A stretch of DNA of 64,000 nt, from positions 81,486,218 through 81,550,217 of the forward strand of contig OX419755.1 of NCBI GenBank assembly GCA_948567375.1. The letters run 5' to 3'. The notes below the pieces were generated by a model. It had not been told where the DNA came from and made no database searches. It saw nothing but the letters and a program-made list of their open reading frames with translations. Positions 57,536 to 64,000 of the stretch are shown piece after piece (the stretch's first letter is position 1; each line of letters starts with the position of its first letter). Source of the stretch: Lunularia cruciata. Its lineage: Eukaryota > Streptophyta > Marchantiopsida > Lunulariales > Lunulariaceae. The translations under genes and the position numbers were made by a program.

Positions 57536-60500
57536 CTACACATCAACAAGGCAGTTCAAGTTAATAGTTAGTTACTCGTAGAAATGTGGGCCTAGAGACA
57601 GCTGGCTCCAACTGATAGAATTCCTGTGACCATATTTGGGCATGACGTTGATATGATACCGTCCTCCGAGTCTCTAACGGAAGATGGTCGAAGGGTCCGT
57701 GAAAGGACTCCAATCTCGTTGAACAAGAAAGTGCCATCTTAACACGCCTGTGACTTATTATGTTATCGTGGCATGCATCAACATGTTTTACGATGTCTAG
57801 AGTCTAAAGATGAATAGGAAATTAAAAATTCACAAGAACACTACTACTTAAGACTCCAGTACCTGGATATCGTTTGTTGCTGACCCAATGACTTGTCGTT
57901 CGAAATTGCTGGAAACAGGCAAAGATTGATTCCCATCGGATCCTAAAAGATACTTGATGATGGCTTCAATATTGGAAAGCCGTAAGATAGAGTCCACAAG
58001 TTTCTCAGCACGTCCCTTGGCCCCTGCAATCTGCAGAGAAAGTTTTCCTGCACTTGTCAGATCAGTGTCTCCCTCGAGACGAACAAACGAGTTGAGCAAC
58101 AACAGCTCCAATTCTTCTACAAGCCTATTTCTTGCACCACGTCTGGTCAAAGACGTGACGTTTTAGAGTAGGATATCACCAACTGTATACCCACATGCAT
58201 TCAACGCATGACATACATCGCTAGTCTTTCCTCTTAAAAGAGAGTGGACGAGCAGCCTAAATTACGGTACGTTTCTTACCATCTCCGTTGTCCGTTGTCG
58301 TTGCAGAGCAGCGTCGGCTTGTATCGCTTCTTCATACTGATCAAGTTGATCTTCTATCTGGGCTAAAACTTTGAGATCCGTGTCTGCTTTTACAATATCC
58401 AGCGAGAGTTGTCGATCACAAGCACCGAGCAAAGCCTTCCCGATACCTAAAGGAGTCTCCAGTTTTAATCTAAGCCTCTCAGCCCCAGCATCTGTAGAAC
58501 CACCTAAGAAACAAAAGATGAAGTCCTCTAGCTGTTCAAAACCACTAGTTTTCCAAGACGAGTCCTTGGTAAGAACCTCTTTGTCAAGAACCCCATCTTC
58601 CTTTAGAGCTGCTTGCTTCGCTAGAAGCGCACGCCGGGCAGAAACGGGATAAACGGACGCTTCCTCGACACTCAGCAAACGTTGTGCATTCTCCTTCACA
58701 AACTTTATGACTTCTTCCAACTGTCAAAGGCCACTATGAGTTTAGTAGATAGCAGGCTGCAGGACTGAAGTGTCGTACAAAAAGAACTGCGGGATGCACT
58801 ACCACAGATTTGTATGCTATCATTTGCAATCAAACAGCAGCAGACACCTGTAAGTTTGCGATTAACTTCTTCTCACTCCAAGTCTAGAGAAACCGGGAGG
58901 TTAGAAGGGTGAATCTTAAGTCCGTGGTAAGTCTACCTCTTTGCTGTCTGAAAGGACATCAGACTTATTCAGTATGAAGATTATCTTCTTGCCCCATTGA
59001 CGTATGTAACGGAGGAACGTGACCTACAGGCATCGAAACGCACAAGCAATCAAGGTATTATCATCAGGATTGTGATGTCCAATATTATTTTCGTCGAAAA
59101 TATTGAGAAGCATACTTTGAGCTAACTTGCAAAATAAAATCGCGAATACGGCAACAACAGTGTTGTGAAAACGTAAACGTAAATGCCTCCTTTAATTCTG
59201 TATGTTTCGATCATTTGCAAGTCGACACCCACGAAGACTAACCTCGCTCTCTGTCAAAGGGCGATCGACGGATAAAACAAAGAGCACGAGATCTGCGCGT
59301 GGTACAAACTCCTCAGTCAGCCGCTGCTGACGCTGAAGAATAACGTTGGTTCCTGGCGTGTCAACAAGATTCATCTGCTCTGACAAACAACTAGGAGGTT
59401 AATGAGAACTGGTGACCTGCGAAATATCTAAAGCCTAGAAACGGTGCAAAAGCTGAAATCCTCGTTGATTTTCCAAAACAAAGGAAAGCTTGGTCATAAT
59501 GTCCATGGATCAAACTTGCTCACAGGTTTTTATTCCCAACAGCTTCAAAAGACAAGATTAAAAAACCCAACTGATTACGTGGGGGGCAATGATATGGTCA
59601 AACCATCCGAGGCTGCTCTGAAATCCGTTTTGTCAAGATAAACATGTGTAAAGAAGGAGAGAAAATTGCATGAATGCAGGCAAGAAAAAGTATGAAACTA
59701 AGGAAGATTGAAGTTGGAATGGGAAAGACACGGAGAAGCTTGAACACGATATGGTATGTGAAACAGACCTGTTTTAGTAGATTAGCTGGTATATAGCGCA
59801 GAAAATGGCCATCTGGGTGCTTTTCGGACCGCTCTCCTCCTTCATTCCCTTCCCCGGTGTGACGAAGCACAGTTATCTCGTTAGTGGTCGGAAGAACTCC
59901 CTCCTTCAGAAACTTTTGACCTAGGAGGGCATTGATTACGGAGGATTTTCCCGAGTTGAATTCTCCCTACACAGTTCAAACGAATTGTGGCATGAGACTC
60001 AAGGGAGACCTCAGCAAACCATGACACCTACCATCAAGAGCCAAAAGCCCGTTCAATGGTAATACGTAGCCAACAAGAAGGGCCAAGGGCATGAGCTGGA
60101 GCTCAACCATTATCCATGGAAGCGATGAATTGAACTCAATTCAGGTTGGCCATAAAATAATACTTTTCGGTCCATCCCCTCACTTCAAACACAAGAATTC
60201 ACCAACTTCATTTGTCTTACGCCTTCACTACTACAAGTGGCCATCTCTATTTGATAGTAGATCTCCCCGTTGCCCACAATCCTGTGAAGAGAAAGAGCTG
60301 TCTTACACCATCACACTACTAATAGTAAAATTCTGTTCTGACAAGTGGAAGGGTTCCCCCCGCCCAACTGCGGATGCATTCCCTCGTTACTTGGTAATTT
60401 TCACTCTCGGATTGACATCATAAGTACCAGTGCAAGGCTGAGCTATAATATCGAGAGCTCTCCTGATAAGGAACACTAGGTTCTCAAGTTGATATTTGGG

Positions 60501-63500
60501 TATCTCCCAGTCAACTAGAAAACCTTTAATTGAGCCGGCTTCCTCACCTGAAGTCAGTCTCATTAATCCATGCAACCCCAGAGACACGAACCAACACGAC
60601 GGAAACATGTTTCGGAACAGAAACATGAGATGAGGCACTTAAACTGAATCCATCCACACTTTTAAAGCCTCTCCACTGAAATACAAGTAAGTACTACCTT
60701 GAAAACACCAGAAGACAGACAACCAGATAGATATAGATATTGGAGTTATGAGGACAGAAGCGTTGGAAGAACGGGGGATCCAGAACTCATTACGTGCAAA
60801 TGGTGTGCATATGAAATGTAAACATGATGTGTGTAAATCGAGATGAGTAATGAAGCCCTAAATAAGGTAAAGAATCTAACAGATTAAATGCGAGGTTGAG
60901 CACAAACGAAATATCACTATAGCCTGATCAACAGTAGAGAACAGATATACATTAGCGCTAAGTAAAGCATGTAGTGAAATAAACAAGCTGTAATTGAAGA
61001 CCCACAAGTCAAAACTAAACCATTCAAGAGAACTGAAATTGATAGACTGTACAGAACACATGTAAGGGAACCATGAAGCAAAACAACAAATGTGAGTTGG
61101 AGCGAAGGGGAAGAGAGTGGATGGTCTCTAGGCTGAGAAGGAGCGAAGCGTCAAAGGACAGGATAGAGTATATCACCACAAGCGCTATGGACGCTCGAGT
61201 CCTGAGACACTAAACAAACTGAGGGAAGCAGAAGGTGGCCATAGTAAACCTTCACTAAAACACATGCGACACTAAACCAGAACTCACATATATAATGTAT
61301 GGTACGCCGGATTTGAAGGGGACATACGCACCACAATGACCAGCAAGAAGAGCTCATCCAGCTGCTTTACAGCGTCAACCAACAAAGAAATTTCTTCCAT
61401 CTGCTACAAACGAAAGTAGGTTAGTACCAAGTGAATGACCAGACTTGTCGAACTACAAGCGAACCTTGTGGCGAAAAGTGCTCATGAGTTCTTACGCAAG
61501 GCTTGTCTCGCTAAACGGGAAAAAGCGGCAAATTCCGATCTTCTCTCATGTGAAAAGGAAAAAGACTAACTTAAATGATCTCAACCACAGGTGTTGTTAG
61601 AGGTCTCAGGAGATCTGAAAGCACAAAAACAAATTTGGGTTTATTATTTTATTGTTTGGCCTAATGAGAATGTCAAGTCTTCCCTGGATTGCGAAGTTAT
61701 CGGTGATTATGAGGTGAAATATATGTATCACGAAATGCCCCCATACTTACTTTTTAGAACGATCTTGCTGTCATGGACACTGGAAAAGAAATCACTGTGA
61801 GAGGTGTACCCATCCTGAGCAAAAACGTACTCGTGTGACACATGTCTTGCGCTTAATACTATTAATAACTTCTTGCTCACGAATATAGGCCACACGCAGT
61901 GAAAACTACTCCAATTTTTATTTATAATAGCTACTTCTTTACTGCGAATCTCTCGTGTGATGTAAGAAGTGGGGCTATTTCAGTCAGTCCAGGAAGAGAG
62001 AACGTAGGCAGAAAGTATCGGGGCAGCTCCGACAAGCTTACGACTCCTTTCAAACTTCAATGCCAGGGCACAGGCAGACAGAAATTCCTAGTGGGGTTGA
62101 GCGTGTTCTGCTCAGATCCCGCCTCGTGAAATCCATAAACCTAATTTGAGGCCCTGTGAATGTATGTAGAAGTCATTCGGAAACTTTAGAGCGATGAAAT
62201 TAGCGCTTGGCTTCTTCATAAGCGTTGCCAACCAACCTGTACATTAATCATAATCTTTCTAATTTATCTGTGTCTGACTCGAGGAAACAGGAAAAGCTGA
62301 CCTCTGGTGAAGCAGCACGCACGAAGTCAACCATAGTCGTCAGCAGCTCGCGCTCTTCTTCCGCAATCAGCTTTGCCTGCTCATCTAGAACCAGAGCCAT
62401 ATCAAGACCTCCTTCATCGAGGGGGGAAAAGCCATCTTGAGTGTCTGCTTCATGAGGTGTCGCTTGGGTGTAACTTTGGCTACTTTGCTCTTCTGCTGCC
62501 CTGTTCTGTGACTTCAATGTGCTGTTCATAGCCAGCGATGCTGCGGCCACATAATCAGACAAGTTACTGCCGTCCATCAAGGTCGTTGTGCTCATTACAA
62601 GTCCACTTGCTCCAGCTTGTAGCAGTTCTAGAGTTGGCTCCAAAGCTGTATCTTTTGATGTTCCAGATATTAAAGCGGAGATATCCACAAAAACTGGAAT
62701 GCTCACTTCATTGCAGACATTTTCAATATAGCTGCTCACATCTTTCACATTTGGACACTCGAGGAGTAGAAAGTCAGCTCCTTCGAGTGCAGTCGCACTT
62801 TTGGCTGATTGAGTGGATGAAACAGTTCTAGCTACGAGGGGCAACACAGCAGCTTCTGCAATAGCAGTCTGCATCATTCTCCTTGCCACCACCGTGGGTA
62901 GTCCTGCAGCACTATCGTAACATCATCATAAGCACGGACAAAAAGTAAGATCATCTCAACACAAGAGCTCGGAATTGTATGGTTAATAATACTACACGAC
63001 AATATAAGTTTTCATCTGTATTTACAGAAACTCCTGACCGTCGAAAGCTTTTGAGACAATCGACAATAATTGTGATTTGATGGGTAAATTACCAAGGGCC
63101 GGTAATACTCATACTATCAAGAAGATTATGGCCAGCTTACATCAGTCGATTTTGTTCTTTCAGAGATGTGCTTTATCTTCCACAAGGTAAAGATTACTGG
63201 CCAGAATCCCCGTTGTTTTGTACAAAGGAGACATTCCCGCGATCGATGTGCGTCTCTCTGTGCCTACAAGTGCAGGCTAAAAAGGAAAGAAAAAAAAGTT
63301 CATCCCTCGGCCCAGAATTCCCAAATCACCGCATCCCTGTCAAGAGAGATCCATCCAAGATTGGGTGTTCTGCAACGGGGTCTATCTTGAGAAACTGCTC
63401 GTGTTTGATGCTTCGAAATACGGACAATGAAGTGCACGGAGACGCTATGATTCATTGTAAAATTCAGGAGACGTCAACGGCAATTGAGGAACTACATTGG

Positions 63501-64000
63501 TAGACTGATATGAATCGACGATGGGCTTGACTCGCAAGTTGCTTCGACGGATGTTAAACCAAGGAATGTTGCAGGTGGAATGAAGCTACTTGATTTAGGG
63601 TAAGAAATTAACCTCTGCTGTTGAAACCATCAAAACAAAAACTGTTCAAATAACAAAAGGGCGACACCTGATGAGCTCAAACTTGCGGAGGCCATGGTAG
63701 AGATGTCACGAATCTGATATCGACATGGCCAACGAGAAGGAATTGCGGCTGGTAGACTATGGCCACTGGCTAAACTTTCATTGAAAGATTAAACGGTAAG
63801 ATAAAATTAGAATTGAAAAGAGGGGTTGAAACAACCTTCATCTGAAAGAACGACACCATCAGCGCCAGCTGCAGCAGCAATATCCACCCGTTCGGCTACA
63901 AGAAGCTCTGCTCGCCCCCTCAACACAGATTTCAGTAGGCAAGCTGCTTCGTATAAACGCGCTCCTCCTTTTCCGTCTACCCCAGATTCTAGTATCACCA
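56438..64000 (-). CDS. FZL: FZO-like chloroplast dynamin GTPase (FZL), 5' end outside window
   Basis: FZL is a plant mitofusin/BDLP-related GTPase that in Arabidopsis acts at thylakoid and envelope membranes and shapes grana. Exons that keep one frame with GT-AG borders: 63836-64000 (continues beyond the window), 62302-62903, 61332-61400, 59769-59966, 59243-59374, 58937-59023, 58280-58720, a possible 14-nt microexon 58217-58230, 57863-58142, 57284-57535, 57032-57147, 56438-56717 (TAG stop). About 875 codons are visible. Domain order: TenI/thiamine-phosphate-synthase-like region, GTPase domain (GEFNSGKSS, PTTNE, DTPG, NKSD), helical trunk, hydrophobic segment, C-terminal coil ending QNLGA. All four GTPase motifs are intact, so the gene is probably functional. 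The transit peptide and first exons lie past 64000. Confidence 0.95.
57863..58720 (-). CDS. FZL: FZL helical trunk exons with a probable microexon
   Basis: Exon 58280-58720 (LEEVIKFVKENAQRLLSVEE … RLRLKLETPLGIGKALLGA … QRTTEM) ends in phase 0 with donor GTAAGA. Exon 57863-58142 (RGARNRLVEELELLLLNSFV … GSATNDIQ) must be entered with two bases already supplied, because its only good acceptor (TTTGACCAG) leaves one base before the CGT codon. A 14-nt exon at 58217-58230 (after CTCTTTTAAGAG, before GTATGT) would supply exactly E-R-L-A plus two bases and restore frame. The two main exons are certain. The microexon is inference. Confidence 0.75.
58937..61400 (-). CDS. FZL: FZL exons for the dynamin-type GTPase domain
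   Basis: Exon 61332-61400 (MEEISLLVDAVKQLDELFLL then VIV) leads into exon 59769-59966 with the P-loop GEFNSGKSSVINALLGQKFL and switch I PTTNEITVL. Exon 59243-59374 holds G3, NLVDTPGTNVILQRQQRLTE, and ADLVLFVLSVDRPLTESE. Exon 58937-59023 has VTFLRYIRQWGKKIIFILNK and the G4 Asp (NKSD). All borders are GT-AG and phase 0. The 1.4-kb intron 59967-61331 is the largest in this part. Confidence 0.93.
62302..64000 (-). CDS. FZL: FZL exons for the TenI/TMP-synthase-like domain
   Basis: Exon 63836-64000 reads GARLYEAACLLKSVLRGRAE and AAAGADGVVLSDE. It splices (GAAG|GT … GCTGCAG|GA) to 62302-62903, giving SDEGLPTVVARRMMQ across the join. The second exon continues LPLVARTVSS, GADFLLLECP, IPVFVDIS and GASGLVMSTTTL, the alternating strands of a TIM-barrel. 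FZL proteins carry this thiamine-phosphate-synthase-like module ahead of the GTPase. It is presumed non-catalytic, but the phosphate and Mg ligands have not been checked. The exon ends with a Glu-rich stretch (LIAEEERELLTTMVDFVRAA) leading to the GTPase. Confidence 0.9.

Noticed and set aside
62225..63503. plus-strand frames across the FZL gene (e.g. 62538-62831, 63168-63503)
   Set aside because: Antisense or intronic to FZL exons and introns. No domain, and the minus-strand exons explain the coding signal.
1..64000. tRNA, rRNA or CRISPR features
   Set aside because: I scanned for TΨC-like boxes, conserved rRNA phrases and regularly spaced short repeats. None was convincing. The few tandem repeats have two copies only.

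Overview
The window looks like nuclear DNA of a land plant. Evidence: a chloroplast FZO-like (FZL) dynamin GTPase gene with many short GT-AG introns, an RIN4-type immune regulator with two NOI motifs, and gene islands lying between long AT-rich, stop-ridden retrotransposon tracts. The Ty3/gypsy RT style (…RMCGDY-type core, KNAHAEF) and a non-LTR element with a restriction-like endonuclease hint at a seed-free plant (moss, liverwort, lycophyte or fern). That placement is inference only.

Layout. 1-1.7 kb: no gene, one 57-bp tandem duplication. 1.7-5.0 kb (minus): a nearly full-length but broken single-ORF non-LTR retrotransposon with an N-terminal C2H2 finger, RT, a Cys/His knuckle and a PD-(D/E)xK-like endonuclease. 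5'-truncated relatives lie at 6.66-7.29, 42.06-42.16 and 55.38-55.43 kb. 8.5-8.8 kb: a gypsy integrase scrap. 10.57-10.97 kb (minus): a compact two-exon gene for a protein of about 96 residues, unrecognised. 13.08-13.39 kb: an inverted-repeat (MITE/foldback-like) element. 15.6-16.0 kb: an unassigned ORF. 17.9-18.8 kb (minus): RIN4-like gene, followed by a CpG-richer tract to about 20.2 kb that holds one possible signal-peptide exon.

20.3-53 kb is almost entirely transposon-derived: a roughly 10-kb degenerate Ty3/gypsy element (25.4-35.8 kb, plus) that ends its pol region with an intact PHD finger and carries a nested solo LTR in gag; a related solo LTR at 38.5-39.05 kb; a second copy of the nested solo LTR at 42.3-43.0 kb with a perfect 5-bp target duplication; another gypsy relic on the minus strand (45.15-49.1 kb); and two local tandem duplications (248 bp at 23.8 kb, about 940 bp at 51-52.9 kb).

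56.4-64 kb (minus) is the 3' part of FZL, from a TenI/thiamine-phosphate-synthase-like domain through the GTPase domain to the C-terminal membrane/coiled-coil region. Its 5' end lies beyond the window. The host genes have no shared pathway. FZL acts on thylakoid membranes, RIN4 at the plasma membrane, and the small gene is uncharacterised.

The two least expected items are the REL-endonuclease LINE in a plant-like genome and the PHD finger attached to a gypsy pol region.
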